Positions 34,595 through 43,876 of a stretch of 64,000 nucleotides of DNA are shown here, piece after piece. The DNA comes from Bacteroidales bacterium. GTDB taxonomy: Bacteria > Bacteroidota > Bacteroidia > Bacteroidales > Marinilabiliaceae. Location: the NCBI GenBank assembly GCA_003249255.1, contig QKJP01000036.1, positions 1-64,000 of the forward strand, in the 5' to 3' direction. The position numbers and the translations under genes were made by a program. Each line of letters opens with the position of its first letter. Position 1 is the stretch's first letter. A model generated the notes under the pieces. It saw only the letters and a list, made by a program, of their open reading frames with translations, searched no databases and was not told the origin of the DNA.

Positions 34595-36016
34595 ATGAGA
34601 AAACCGTTTCACATATGGCTGTACTGCATCACGATTCTAGGTTTATCGTGGTTCATGATCATGTACAATCCCATTCACATAGAACCTTCTGCCTGGTCCT
34701 TTATTACCGAAAAACAAATTAACGTGATTGATAGTGCGCAACTATTAGCACAAACAGATGAAAACAATGCTTCGGATGCAATAACTCTAAAACCCAAAAA
34801 AGTAGATAGCATACCGGATAAAATGGTAGACCATTTAACTTATTCGCATCATTTCTTTGAACTACTTTACAAATCCTATCAACAGTTTTCCAGAGCCGCA
34901 AAAGATACTGCTTCCATCAGAGTTTTACACATGGGGGATTCACAACTTGAAGGAGACCGCATTACGGCAGCTATTCGAGAGTCTTTTCAAAAACGATTTG
35001 GAGGCGGAGGACCAGGCTTAGTTACAGTTTATGATAAAGACCACATAAATCCTTCGGTGTGGATTGATAATGAAGGAAACTGGGATTTACATACCATCTA
35101 CGAAAAACCATTAAGACTTGAAAATAAATCTTACGGAATTATGGGTACAGTTGCCATAGTACCGGCAAATAAAAAAGCTTCCTTCAAATTAAAACCTTCT
35201 CCTTGGGCATTATCTCACAGTAGAAATTATCAACGTATTCGATTGTTTTTTGCACCGCATAGTGCTAATATAAAAGTAAACGGAAGTATCAGTTCTGTTA
35301 ACGTAATAAATGAGGATTTACCGGCTTCTGAAGGGATCACTGAAATCAACTGGGAGTTTAGCCAATTATCACCTTCTCTAAAACTCAATTTCGAGAGTAA
35401 AGTAGATGTCAACATCTTAGCCTGTGCCCTTGATAGTACCTGTGGTGTAGCGGTAGACAATATCTCTTTAAGAGCTCAAAGTACGCCTCTTTTAAACCGT
35501 ACAAATATGGAATTGTATAAGACCATGTCTGAACATTTTCATGTAGGTTTAATCATTCTTCAATTTGGAACTAACATGGTACCATCTGAAGCCAAAAGCT
35601 ATAAATTTTATGAACGCATATTAAATCGTCATTTTATTAAAATTAGAAGAGTATTTCCAAATATTCCGGTTATAGTAGTTGGTATTGCAGATGCAGCAGA
35701 TGTTGAGGATGGAAATATTCGACCTTATGCAAACATTGAAAAATTAAGAGATGCACAAAAAGCGGCAGCTCTAAAAAATGGCTTTGCATTTTACGATTTA
35801 CTGGAGGCCATGGGAGGAGTCGGATCAATGTCTCAATGGGTAAATAATAATCCGCCGATGGCGATTAACGATTACGTACACTTTACACGAATTGGCGGTA
35901 ATAAAGCCGGCGATTTAATGATGAAACCAGTATGGAAACTCTTTGATGATTGCGACCTGATAGACCAACCTTTATCTGATCACCCCTTTGATAATAAGCA
36001 AATATGGAACAGATAA
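34595..36016 (+). CDS. SGNH/GDSL-family protein paired with an MBOAT transferase
   Basis: 473 residues with an N-terminal membrane anchor (residues 7-25). SGNH blocks are visible: VLHMGDSQLEGDR (block I, Ser about 115), LQFGTNM (block III, about 323) and DYVHFTRIGG (block V, Asp/His about 425). The last 13 bp overlap the MBOAT gene, so the two are translationally coupled. Such periplasmic SGNH proteins accept acyl groups from an MBOAT partner and esterify, or de-esterify, envelope polysaccharides (AlgI/AlgX-, DltB/DltD- or PatA/PatB-like systems). The polymer modified here is unknown. Confidence 0.8.
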   Translation: MRKPFHIWLYCITILGLSWFMIMYNPIHIEPSAWSFITEKQINVIDSAQLLAQTDENNASDAITLKPKKVDSIPDKMVDHLTYSHHFFELLYKSYQQFSRAAKDTASIRVLHMGDSQLEGDRITAAIRESFQKRFGGGGPGLVTVYDKDHINPSVWIDNEGNWDLHTIYEKPLRLENKSYGIMGTVAIVPANKKASFKLKPSPWALSHSRNYQRIRLFFAPHSANIKVNGSISSVNVINEDLPASEGITEINWEFSQLSPSLKLNFESKVDVNILACALDSTCGVAVDNISLRAQSTPLLNRTNMELYKTMSEHFHVGLIILQFGTNMVPSEAKSYKFYERILNRHFIKIRRVFPNIPVIVVGIADAADVEDGNIRPYANIEKLRDAQKAAALKNGFAFYDLLEAMGGVGSMSQWVNNNPPMAINDYVHFTRIGGNKAGDLMMKPVWKLFDDCDLIDQPLSDHPFDNKQIWNR

Positions 36017-37509
36017 TTCACTTTATATCCAATCAATCAGACTTGTTTTTGTTTACACAAACAGGTTTTTGGCTGTTTTTTGCTTTTGTTTTAGGTGTTC
36101 ATAGCATCATTTATAAACATCGCTTTTCAAGAAGTTTATTTCTTTTTATTTCCAGTTTATTCTTTTACTACAAAACAGGCGGCTACTTCTTTACTTTATT
36201 AGTGTTTTCAACCATAGTAGATTACAGTATAGGATTAGCTCTAGGAGCTACTTCTACAAAATGGAAACGACGCTCATTACTCATCACCAGTTTAGTCATA
36301 AACCTAAGTATATTATCATACTTCAAGTACACCTATTTTATTGCCGAAAGTATTTCATCCTTATCAGGTAATGAAATAGAAGTAATGGATTATGCAGCCC
36401 ATTTTTTAAACCAACTCTTTGGCACAAGTTTTAACACGGCTGAAATCGTTTTACCCGTTGGTATTTCCTTTTTTACCTTCCAAACCATAAGTTATAGCAT
36501 TGATGTTTACCGAGGCCAATTAAAGCCTGTTAAAAGCATTATTGACTTTGGCTTTTACGTGTCCTTTTTTCCTCAATTGATTTCAGGCCCCATCGTAAGA
36601 GCAAAAACCTTTATTCCACAGATTTATCAAAAGGTAGTTACCTCAGAAAAATGGATTTGGCATTCCTTCTTCTTAATTCTAGGGGGATTATTTAAAAAAA
36701 TGGTTTTATCAGATTACATCTCTGTTAATCTGGTAGATAGCACTTTCGAACATCCAATAGCGCATTCAGGTATCGAAATTCTATCGGCCATTTATGCTTA
36801 TGCCTTACAAATCTATTGCGACTTTTCGGGTTATACCGATATTGCACTTGGGGTAGGGGTATTACTCGGTTTTAGATTACCCATAAACTTTAACTATCCA
36901 TATAAAGCCACCTCTATTACAGATTTTTGGAGACGCTGGCACATCAGTTTATCAACCTGGTTAAGAGATTATTTATACATTCCATTGGGTGGTAATAGAA
37001 AAGGAAAATTACGTACTCACATCAATTTATTGCTAACCATGCTCATTGGTGGATTATGGCATGGTGCAGCACTTAAATTTGTAATTTGGGGTGGACTACA
37101 TGGTTTCGCACTAATTATAGATCGCTTATTAAAGAAATTAATAAAAGGCAGTACCAATTGCATAGTAAAAGCTGCCGCGTGGTTTATGACCTTTCATTTT
37201 GTGGTATTTGCCTGGATTGTCTTTCGTGTGAGTTCCATCGAAAATGCAAAAATTATGCTTTACCGCTTATTTAATGTCTTTAATGTCTCACAAATTACAC
37301 TTGCAGTAGCCAAACAACCATATCTTTACATGCTTCTATTAGTTGGATTTGGCTTACACTTTTTACCCACTAAGCTTCACAAAAAAAGCAAACTGCTACT
37401 CATTATTCTACCATGGTGGATTAAGATTATTGCAGCAGCCTTATTTGTTCTTCTAATCGTTACATTCCACGATGTAGATAGTCAACCTTTTATCTATTTT
37501 AGGTTTTGA
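36004..37509 (+). CDS. MBOAT-family O-acyltransferase (AlgI-like)
   Basis: A 501-residue multipass membrane protein with about 11 hydrophobic segments. The MBOAT signature FWRRWHISLSTWLRDYLYI is near residue 308 and the catalytic His lies in GGLWHGAALKF (about 352). FPQLISGPIVRA and YCDFSGYTDIALG are typical of the AlgI/DltB subgroup. It moves acyl groups across the inner membrane to a periplasmic acceptor, most likely with the overlapping SGNH protein. The start overlaps the upstream gene by 13 bp. The substrate is unknown. Confidence 0.93.
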   Translation: MEQIIHFISNQSDLFLFTQTGFWLFFAFVLGVHSIIYKHRFSRSLFLFISSLFFYYKTGGYFFTLLVFSTIVDYSIGLALGATSTKWKRRSLLITSLVINLSILSYFKYTYFIAESISSLSGNEIEVMDYAAHFLNQLFGTSFNTAEIVLPVGISFFTFQTISYSIDVYRGQLKPVKSIIDFGFYVSFFPQLISGPIVRAKTFIPQIYQKVVTSEKWIWHSFFLILGGLFKKMVLSDYISVNLVDSTFEHPIAHSGIEILSAIYAYALQIYCDFSGYTDIALGVGVLLGFRLPINFNYPYKATSITDFWRRWHISLSTWLRDYLYIPLGGNRKGKLRTHINLLLTMLIGGLWHGAALKFVIWGGLHGFALIIDRLLKKLIKGSTNCIVKAAAWFMTFHFVVFAWIVFRVSSIENAKIMLYRLFNVFNVSQITLAVAKQPYLYMLLLVGFGLHFLPTKLHKKSKLLLIILPWWIKIIAAALFVLLIVTFHDVDSQPFIYFRF

Positions 37510-37580
37510 TTACTAATATCTATTATACACACTTCATAAAAAACTCAAAATCCAATTAGCGAGCATTAATCCAAATTCTG

Positions 37581-38558
37581 ATGAAGTCCTTCTATATTTT
37601 AACGATTACTTTCTTTCTTGCTTCCATATCTATCTTTGCTTCGAAACCATATCGAGTAATTGCAACAAAAGGAATCAACGTTCGAAGCACGCCTTCCTTA
37701 GAAGGTGAGAAAATTGGTAAAATACCATTTCGATCAGTTGTTGAAGTAATAGAAAGAACAGATATAACAATGATTGTTCCGGATAACGGAATTAGAGTAG
37801 GGGGGAATTGGGTAAAAGCCAATTACCAAAGCCATTTTTTCATCAATGAAAAAGAGAATAGTGGAAATATTGAAGGTTTTATTTTTGATGGTTTCATAAC
37901 ACCATTAAACAAAGGACGCCTCAATGTTAAAGTGGATACCCTTAGTCTTTCGGAGTATAACTGGCTCACTTCAAATAAAGAAACTTGCTTCAACAACGGA
38001 AACTCAAAAGCAAAAGCTATAACTGATTTAAAAGAAATTAAAGAAAAACTTAAAAATAAAGTACGCTGGCATAATATTGCAGACCAAGAACGAGGCTATT
38101 ATAGCAATCATCACATTTATAGTTTCACCAACGATTATGCACAGGAGCTAATAATTTACCCCGAAGTAAATCGCTTTGAAGAAGCCTATTATATTGAAAG
38201 CTATTTTCCCGAAGAAGATATTATTAATGTTGAATATGGCCATGGCACCATTTCTTTTTCACTTAAAACAGGAGAAACAAGTCATGATCCTCAACATTCT
38301 TGCTATTCGCCCAATAAAACATTTCGATTAGCCGGAAATTATGATGGACAGGAAACAATTGTTTACGCCATTGAAATGAAAGACGGCGAATGGTATAACT
38401 ATTCGGAAAAACTAAATTTCCCTTATGATTGGATGAGTATTGACCAATTATTCTGGCTGAATGAAAATGATTTTGTGTTTCGTATTAAACAAGTTGAATA
38501 TCTGTACCTTAAAGGAAGGATTTCGTTTTGGCCGAATGAAGAAAGAGTAATTGAGTAA
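37581..38558 (+). CDS. Exported SH3-domain protein
   Basis: 325 residues with a cleavable signal peptide (residues 1-20, cleavage near FASK). An SH3_3-type domain follows at about 22-100 (YRVIATKGINVRSTPSLEGE, GKIPFRSVVEVIER). The remaining 220 residues have no recognised motif. Bacterial SH3b domains usually bind peptidoglycan or peptides. The gene is on the same strand as the MBOAT gene with a 71-bp gap, and co-transcription is possible. The function is unknown. Confidence 0.65.
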   Translation: MKSFYILTITFFLASISIFASKPYRVIATKGINVRSTPSLEGEKIGKIPFRSVVEVIERTDITMIVPDNGIRVGGNWVKANYQSHFFINEKENSGNIEGFIFDGFITPLNKGRLNVKVDTLSLSEYNWLTSNKETCFNNGNSKAKAITDLKEIKEKLKNKVRWHNIADQERGYYSNHHIYSFTNDYAQELIIYPEVNRFEEAYYIESYFPEEDIINVEYGHGTISFSLKTGETSHDPQHSCYSPNKTFRLAGNYDGQETIVYAIEMKDGEWYNYSEKLNFPYDWMSIDQLFWLNENDFVFRIKQVEYLYLKGRISFWPNEERVIE

Positions 38559-38627
38559 TCATACGAACATTATTTTTTATCAATGTAAAAAACAATGACT
38601 TTAGGGAATCTAATCCAATGAAAATTT

Positions 38628-38885
38628 TCAATCATCAAAAGGTTCTTTGGGTAAGGCTTTTAAATTTTTAATATATCGTTCATTATTATATGGATTGTTA
38701 AATTTCAAAACATCAAACAACTCTACTGTTAAACATTGACCGATCATTTGTCTGGTTTGGTAATCATCAAATCCGCTTTTAATCAACCGATCGTATGTAT
38801 ATTTAGTTTCTGGTGGATTATTGTCCTTAAGTTGATTTTTTATTATTTCGAAAATCTGTTCTCTCAATATTTCATTCGTTTCCAT
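38628..38885 (-). CDS. Small conserved-looking hypothetical protein
   Basis: An 85-residue soluble, acidic protein, METNEILREQIFEIIKNQLK followed by PPETKYTYDRLIKSGF, IGQCLTVELFDVLKFNNPYN and RYIKNLKALP. The pattern of an N-terminal helix, a Pro-Glu-Thr turn and a YIKNLKxLP tail suggests a real compact protein, possibly DUF1841-like, but no function can be given. It is isolated on the minus strand, and the start ATG at 38885 is well placed. Confidence 0.55.
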   Translation of the reverse strand: METNEILREQIFEIIKNQLKDNNPPETKYTYDRLIKSGFDDYQTRQMIGQCLTVELFDVLKFNNPYNNERYIKNLKALPKEPFDD

Positions 38886-38944
38886 AGTTGCCTTATACTT
38901 TTTGCATTACCTTATTTGACTAAAATACCAAATTAATTCAACTA

Positions 38945-40057
38945 CTATTTGGCCTTTACTTCATTTAACCAATCCATCTCAAGTTCTGTTAAGTCTTTTA
39001 AAGCAGGCTTATAAGAAGGATTAGGCCGATACCACTTTTGGGTTAAATAGTATTGCTGTATAAAGTCTTCTTCAAACACATAGCCTCTAATGGCATAAGG
39101 CAGGCCTTTAAGGATTTGAAAAGATGTTTCATCAACGGATGTTTTTAGGGTGGACTGTTCCCCAAAGAGCGTGATCTTTTTTGGCAAATTCTGGCGTGTG
39201 TAATCAAAATCTTGATAAGGTAAATCCTTTAAAGACCATACATGCAATTCTCCAGCCGGAACAAAATCTTTTGTTGTAAAAGTTATTCCACCACTAAAAG
39301 TTATAAATTGTAGCCTATTTTTAATCGAATCAGACACCATTCTACCATCCTCAATATTCCACTCTTTTGGGTCGGAGAAAAAGGTTTTTTCAATGAAAAA
39401 ACTCTCTCGCGTACCAAGCTCAATGTGTAAAGTAAAATCATCTATTTTTTGGTTCGCCCATTGTTTGGCCGTAGTTAGTAAGTAATCAAAATTATAATTT
39501 GTCGAAACCGTTCTGGATAATAAAAACCGGTAAGTATGTTTAATTTTATTTTCTCCACTTTTAAACGAAGCCATAAAATGATAGACATAAAGAAATTCAG
39601 TTTTATTTTCATTGAAGTATTCATCAATGACTTCATCGACAGTTTTTGAATTTATGGTGCCATTTCTATAGTAATTCTCTTCATCAACAATAGACACCTT
39701 ACTTTCGATAGGTACACCATTCATTTCTATACTAAAATCAGCAACATAGGGGTGATTTCCATTAACTGGATATACATCAACATTACCATAGGGAGATATA
39801 GCTTCAAAAGCTACTAAAACATTTTCTTCAGACCCCGGATTATAAAAAGTATAATCAACTGTAACAGATAAATAATTATCCTCATATCCTTCGTTACAAA
39901 ATTCGATGTCACGTTTAATAGATAATACTTCTTTGGAAAGACTACAATCTGTTTTATCGAGGGAAATAAGATGGTTTCCTGCAGTATAAAAAATACTGTC
40001 ATTAGAAAAAGCGAAAACCTGACAAAGTAAAAAACAAAACAAAGTAAGCTCTTTCAT
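38945..40057 (-). CDS. Exported YARHG-domain protein
   Basis: 370 residues with a signal peptide (residues 1-18). The central region resembles DUF4424-type periplasmic proteins, with alternating strands such as LSVTVDYTFYNPGSEENVLV and LHIELGTRESFFIEKTFF. The last 60 residues form a YARHG domain (LPYAIRGYVFEEDFIQQYY, then KWYRPNPSYKPALKDLTELE), an extracellular module of unknown function. Note that the eponymous YARHG reads YAIRG here. It is monocistronic. Confidence 0.7.
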   Translation of the reverse strand: MKELTLFCFLLCQVFAFSNDSIFYTAGNHLISLDKTDCSLSKEVLSIKRDIEFCNEGYEDNYLSVTVDYTFYNPGSEENVLVAFEAISPYGNVDVYPVNGNHPYVADFSIEMNGVPIESKVSIVDEENYYRNGTINSKTVDEVIDEYFNENKTEFLYVYHFMASFKSGENKIKHTYRFLLSRTVSTNYNFDYLLTTAKQWANQKIDDFTLHIELGTRESFFIEKTFFSDPKEWNIEDGRMVSDSIKNRLQFITFSGGITFTTKDFVPAGELHVWSLKDLPYQDFDYTRQNLPKKITLFGEQSTLKTSVDETSFQILKGLPYAIRGYVFEEDFIQQYYLTQKWYRPNPSYKPALKDLTELEMDWLNEVKAK

Positions 40058-40227
40058 AGGAGTAAGTTTTAATAAAACAAAAGCTTGCTAAATCATTAAA
40101 AATCGGTATTGGATTCATCAATGATTGAGGTCTGCTTCTGATCTTAAAAAATACTACTGAAATTTTACAGAGTCAAGAATTTAAACGTATTAAAAACGAT
40201 AAGATAATAAGCAAAAAACGTAATAAA

Positions 40228-41076
40228 TCAATTTTCAATATGCACATTAACTTCGATTTGAAGGCGCTCTTTAATGAGTTCTTCATAGTTTGTAGCAATT
40301 TGATGAGCTGCATTTAAACTCAATTCACCCGGTAATTTCACATGAAAAACCAATTCGATGTGTCGCCCATAATTATGTACCAAAAAATTATGCGGTTGCA
40401 AATTCAAGTCACTGACTTCGGGTGCTAAGGCAAGTACTTTTTCACGCAATTCATCATCAATTTTTTGCCCCAACAAGACTGAAATATTATCTTTCATAAT
40501 GCTATATGTAGCATGAAAGAGGAGAAGCGACACTAAAATGCCCAACACTCCATCTATCCACCAAAAATAGGATCCTACAAAAATACCCACCAAGATAACA
40601 ACAGAAGAAATCGCATCAGAACGGTGATGCCAACCATCGGCAATCATAGACATCGAATTTGTTTTTTTTCCAATGCGTATGGAATATTGTGCCATTAGTT
40701 CTTTGATAACGATGGATAAAACAGTGGCTACAATCGCTAAAGTACCATAGTGTACCTCAAAGTGCGTACGCAATTTTAAAATGGATTCCATTAAGAAATT
40801 AAAACCTATAACGGCTAATAATATTCCAACCACTAAAGAGGAAATAATTTCAGCTCGCCCATGCCCATAAGGATGCTCTTCATCGGCAGGCAAGGCCGAA
40901 ACTTTTAAACCGATAAGTACAGCTACAGAAGAAATACTATCACTTAAAGTATGCCAGGCATCGGCAATAATGGCAACCGAACCACTTACCAAGCCGGCCC
41001 AAAACTTCAGTGCAAATAATAAAACATTCAAAAAGATTGATCCATAAGTTGCTATAATTCCTTGTTTGTTTTCCAT
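40228..41076 (-). CDS. Cation diffusion facilitator transporter
   Basis: A 282-residue inner-membrane protein with six predicted TM segments. Metal-site motifs are IADAWHTLSD (Asp39, His42, Asp46) in TM2 and DGWHHRSDA (Asp147, His151/Asp154 region) in TM5. The cytosolic C-terminal domain (about 205-282) is of the ferredoxin-like CDF type. It exports Zn2+, Fe2+ or similar divalent ions in exchange for protons. Metal identity cannot be set from the sequence, although HxxxD in TM2 points to zinc or iron rather than manganese. Confidence 0.9.
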   Translation of the reverse strand: MENKQGIIATYGSIFLNVLLFALKFWAGLVSGSVAIIADAWHTLSDSISSVAVLIGLKVSALPADEEHPYGHGRAEIISSLVVGILLAVIGFNFLMESILKLRTHFEVHYGTLAIVATVLSIVIKELMAQYSIRIGKKTNSMSMIADGWHHRSDAISSVVILVGIFVGSYFWWIDGVLGILVSLLLFHATYSIMKDNISVLLGQKIDDELREKVLALAPEVSDLNLQPHNFLVHNYGRHIELVFHVKLPGELSLNAAHQIATNYEELIKERLQIEVNVHIEN

Positions 41077-41142
41077 TATTAAATTCTTTTTGATTTCTTG
41101 AAAGCTATAATTTACCTGAAAGTTTTTAAATCTAAAAACACC

Positions 41143-42276
41143 TCAATCTTCAACATAAAATAATTCAGCTATAATTCCATCTGTAATAAAACGCTTATCG
41201 TCCGGAATAAAATAACGCCCATCTTCAAACAACAGATGCTTTTTTTTAATTTGCTTATGTACAACTTGATGAAAATATTCGAGTAGAGCTCCATCAAAAT
41301 ACTTTTCTAAATCTGACAACAAAAATCCCACTTTCGTCCTTAAACCAACCATGATAATTTCATTGTACCGATCGATGGAACTCAACACTTCCTTTTCTTG
41401 ATACACTTCATCATGGGTCACGCCATGAATGTATTTGCTTAAATCAGCTACATTCCAAAACCGGCAATCATTATAAAAAGAATGTGCCGATGGTCCTAAA
41501 CCTAAATAGGGGAGTCCTTTCCAATAAGAACTGTTATGTTGGGAATAAAAACCTGGCTTCGCAAAATTAGAAATTTCGTAATCGACAAAACCATGTTGCG
41601 TCAAAGTTTCTTGTAGAAAACGAAATTGCTTTACACTTTCATCTTCATTTATTTCCTGAATTTTACCTTTTTTCAGGTAATCGTAAAAGGCCGTGTTCTT
41701 TTCAATGGTCAAATGGTAAGCAGAAATGTGTTGAAGGTCTAGCCGCAACATTTGCTCAACATTACTTTGCCACTCGTTAAAAGTCATAAACGGCAAACCA
41801 TAAATCAAATCAGCACTGACATTTTGAAGACCGGCCTGTTTTAAAATTTCAATCGCCTGAATGGCCTGTGAAGCTGAATGACGACGGTTCATTAAACGCA
41901 AATGTTTATCTTCAAAACTTTGAATCCCCATACTCACCCGATTCACCCCATGAGACATCAAAGCGTCCACATAGTCAGCCCTTATATCATCGGGATTCAT
42001 TTCCATGGTAAATTCTTGAAGCGAACTTAAATTCATCTTTTGCGTTAATGCTGCTAAGATGCGTTCAAAATCAGAAACTGATAGAACTGAAGGCGTACCT
42101 CCACCAAAATACAACGTATCTATTTTTGAAAATTGATTAAAAAAGGCAGAGCGTTCAATTTCCTGACACAAGGCGTCAATGTAATTTTTTTTGAGATCAA
42201 AACTCGTACTTTTGTAGAAATCACAATACGAACAACGAGAATAACAAAACGGAACATGAATATAAATACCGGCCAT
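41143..42276 (-). CDS. hemW: Radical SAM heme chaperone HemW
   Basis: 377 residues. The [4Fe-4S] motif is CYSRCSYC (Cys11, Cys15, Cys18) followed by Asp-Phe, the HemW variant rather than the CxxxCxxCxC of HemN. FGGGTPS, the MEMNPDD strand and RVSMGIQSF are present. The C-terminal HemN_C-like domain (about 295-377) is also present. It inserts heme into target proteins and is often misannotated as coproporphyrinogen oxidase. The start lies 6 bp from a perfect parS 16-mer, which therefore sits in its 5' leader. It is divergent from vanZ. Confidence 0.93.
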   Translation of the reverse strand: MAGIYIHVPFCYSRCSYCDFYKSTSFDLKKNYIDALCQEIERSAFFNQFSKIDTLYFGGGTPSVLSVSDFERILAALTQKMNLSSLQEFTMEMNPDDIRADYVDALMSHGVNRVSMGIQSFEDKHLRLMNRRHSASQAIQAIEILKQAGLQNVSADLIYGLPFMTFNEWQSNVEQMLRLDLQHISAYHLTIEKNTAFYDYLKKGKIQEINEDESVKQFRFLQETLTQHGFVDYEISNFAKPGFYSQHNSSYWKGLPYLGLGPSAHSFYNDCRFWNVADLSKYIHGVTHDEVYQEKEVLSSIDRYNEIIMVGLRTKVGFLLSDLEKYFDGALLEYFHQVVHKQIKKKHLLFEDGRYFIPDDKRFITDGIIAELFYVED

Positions 42277-42282
42277 AAAAAG

Positions 42283-42298
42283 TGTTTCACGTGAAACA
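42283..42298. promoter_or_regulatory. parS: parS site 1 (perfect 16-mer)
   Basis: TGTTTCACGTGAAACA is a perfect palindrome and an exact match to the canonical bacterial parS consensus bound by ParB/Spo0J. It lies in the 82-bp divergent gap between hemW and vanZ. parB is encoded 10 kb away. Confidence 0.93.
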
Positions 42299-42358
42299 TT
42301 GTTAATCAGTACTTTATTAACGTGATATTAACAACTTATCAACAATAATTCACAAAAA

Positions 42359-42763
42359 ATGAATAAACTAATATCTTACCACAAAAGTATAATTCTCTTA
42401 ATAGCAATAACTTACTTAAGTCTGTTTAATACCACCAACATTGATACTAACAAATTGGAGTTATTTCCACATTTCGATAAATTTGTCCACCTAATAATGT
42501 ATTCAAGCTTAAGCTTTACTCTTTTAATTGAGTTTTACTTCCGAACTCAAAAAAACAAATTTTCTCTTTTACTATTTTCTTTTGGGTGGGGTTTGCTGAT
42601 GGAATTGGCTCAAAAACTCTTAACTGATTACCGTGGAGCCGAATGGCAAGACGTAGTTGCCAATACAAGCGGGGTTCTTCTCGCCATTTTACTCTTCCAA
42701 ATATTCAAACAAAAAAAATGGATAAAACGTTTAATGCTTTATCCATTTTCGAAGTCTTTATAA
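42359..42763 (+). CDS. VanZ-like small membrane protein
   Basis: 134 residues with four hydrophobic segments. The VanZ pattern is HFDKFVHLIMYSSLSF (residues 37-52) and, in the third and fourth segments, WGLLMELAQKLLTDYRGAEW followed by DVVANTSGVLLAI. VanZ-like proteins sit in the inner membrane; only the teicoplanin-resistance member has a known phenotype, so no resistance role is implied. Its end overlaps the convergent Rrf2 gene by 6 bp. Confidence 0.8.
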   Translation: MNKLISYHKSIILLIAITYLSLFNTTNIDTNKLELFPHFDKFVHLIMYSSLSFTLLIEFYFRTQKNKFSLLLFSFGWGLLMELAQKLLTDYRGAEWQDVVANTSGVLLAILLFQIFKQKKWIKRLMLYPFSKSL

Positions 42764-43201
42764 TTTAATGTAATCACTCTTATCTTTCATCTTACTAATT
42801 ATCAAGCCTATAGTTTCTGAACTAAAGAAATCAAACAACTGTTGTCGAATGCCGGCATATTGATCATGAACCGGACAGGCATGACCTTCTTTATGGTTAC
42901 TCTTACAGCTTTGTAAACCAATTAAACAATTGGTAAATACATCTTTACCATCAATAATTTCAACAATATCAATTAAAGCAATTTCGGAAGTTGGCTTTCC
43001 TAAACCAAAACCACCATGAGGTCCTTTGGTACTCGAAAGTAATTTTTGCTTAGCCAAACTTTGTAAAATCTTTCCTAAAAATGGCGTGGGAATATCCAGT
43101 TCTTTTGAAATTTGTTTAATCCCAATCTTCTTATTATCAGCACCGTTAACAGCTAAATAGATAACAGCACGGATGGCATATTTACAAGTATTTGATAACA
43201 T
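42758..43201 (-). CDS. Rrf2-family transcription regulator
   Basis: 147 residues. The N-terminal winged helix (CKYAIRAVIYLAV, ISKELDIPTPFLGKILQSLA, GPHGGFGLGKP) is typical of Rrf2. Three cysteines at 92, 99 and 109 (NCLIGLQSCKSNHKEGHAC) match the Fe-S ligand region of IscR/NsrR/RsrR-type members. It may therefore sense iron, NO or redox state. The target genes are unknown; it is transcribed away from rpiB and overlaps the end of vanZ. Confidence 0.85.
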   Translation of the reverse strand: MLSNTCKYAIRAVIYLAVNGADNKKIGIKQISKELDIPTPFLGKILQSLAKQKLLSSTKGPHGGFGLGKPTSEIALIDIVEIIDGKDVFTNCLIGLQSCKSNHKEGHACPVHDQYAGIRQQLFDFFSSETIGLIISKMKDKSDYIKL

Positions 43202-43315
43202 AAGAATTAATTTTAGCTTGTAAAAATATAGAAAATGATCTAATAATCTGAAATTATTAATTTCTTTTATTCGTTAAACCTTTAGATTAATCAACTCATT
43301 CATAGACCTAAAATC

Positions 43316-43353
43316 AACAAGCCAAAGATCATCACGTTGACCTTTGGCTTGTT
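43316..43353 (-). terminator. Terminator of rpiB
   Basis: The 12-bp arms AACAAGCCAAAG (43316-43327) and CTTTGGCTTGTT (43342-43353) make a strong stem about 85 bp past the rpiB stop. The following T run on the minus strand is weak. Confidence 0.6.
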
Positions 43354-43435
43354 AAATTATTATCTTTTTATCAGTATATCAACTAATTAGCACCATAACT
43401 AACCAATACTTTGCACAGGGACAATTACAATTTGG

Positions 43436-43876
43436 TTATTTCACCGGAATTTTATTGATCCGATTAATATGACGTCCACCTTCAAACGCTGTAGTTAAAA
43501 ACTTCTCTAAAATTGCAATGGCTTCGTCATTAGAAACATAGCGTCCCGGAATAGTACATACATTCGCATCATTGTGTAAGCGTGCCATGTAGGCAATCTC
43601 TTCTTTCCAGCATAAAGCCGCCCGAATGCCCTGATGTTTATTAACTGTCATATTAATACCGTTTCCACTTCCACAGATGGCAATCCCAACTTCGTATTCT
43701 TGATTCTCTACTGCAGTAGCCATTGGATGTGCAAAATCGGCATAATCAGTACTTTCTTCAGAATAAGTTCCAAAATCTTTTACTGTTATACCTTTTTCTT
43801 CCAGGTAATTTTTAACATACTCCTTTGTAGGAAAACCAGCATGATCAGCTGCAATTGCGATAGTTTTAAACAACAT
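43436..43876 (-). CDS. rpiB: Ribose-5-phosphate isomerase B
   Basis: A 146-residue RpiB/LacAB fold. It has IAADHAGFPTKEYVKNYL at the N-terminus, catalytic Cys68 in CGSGNG, and NVCTIPGRYVSNDEA. It interconverts ribulose-5-phosphate and ribose-5-phosphate in the cytosol. RpiB can also isomerise other aldoses such as allose-6-phosphate. It is divergent from nadA across 540 bp with features suggestive of an origin. Confidence 0.92.
   Translation of the reverse strand: MLFKTIAIAADHAGFPTKEYVKNYLEEKGITVKDFGTYSEESTDYADFAHPMATAVENQEYEVGIAICGSGNGINMTVNKHQGIRAALCWKEEIAYMARLHNDANVCTIPGRYVSNDEAIAILEKFLTTAFEGGRHINRINKIPVK

Noticed and set aside
42359-42763. VanZ-like protein as a glycopeptide resistance gene
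   Set aside because: VanZ-fold proteins are widespread in bacteria without resistance; no van cluster is present.
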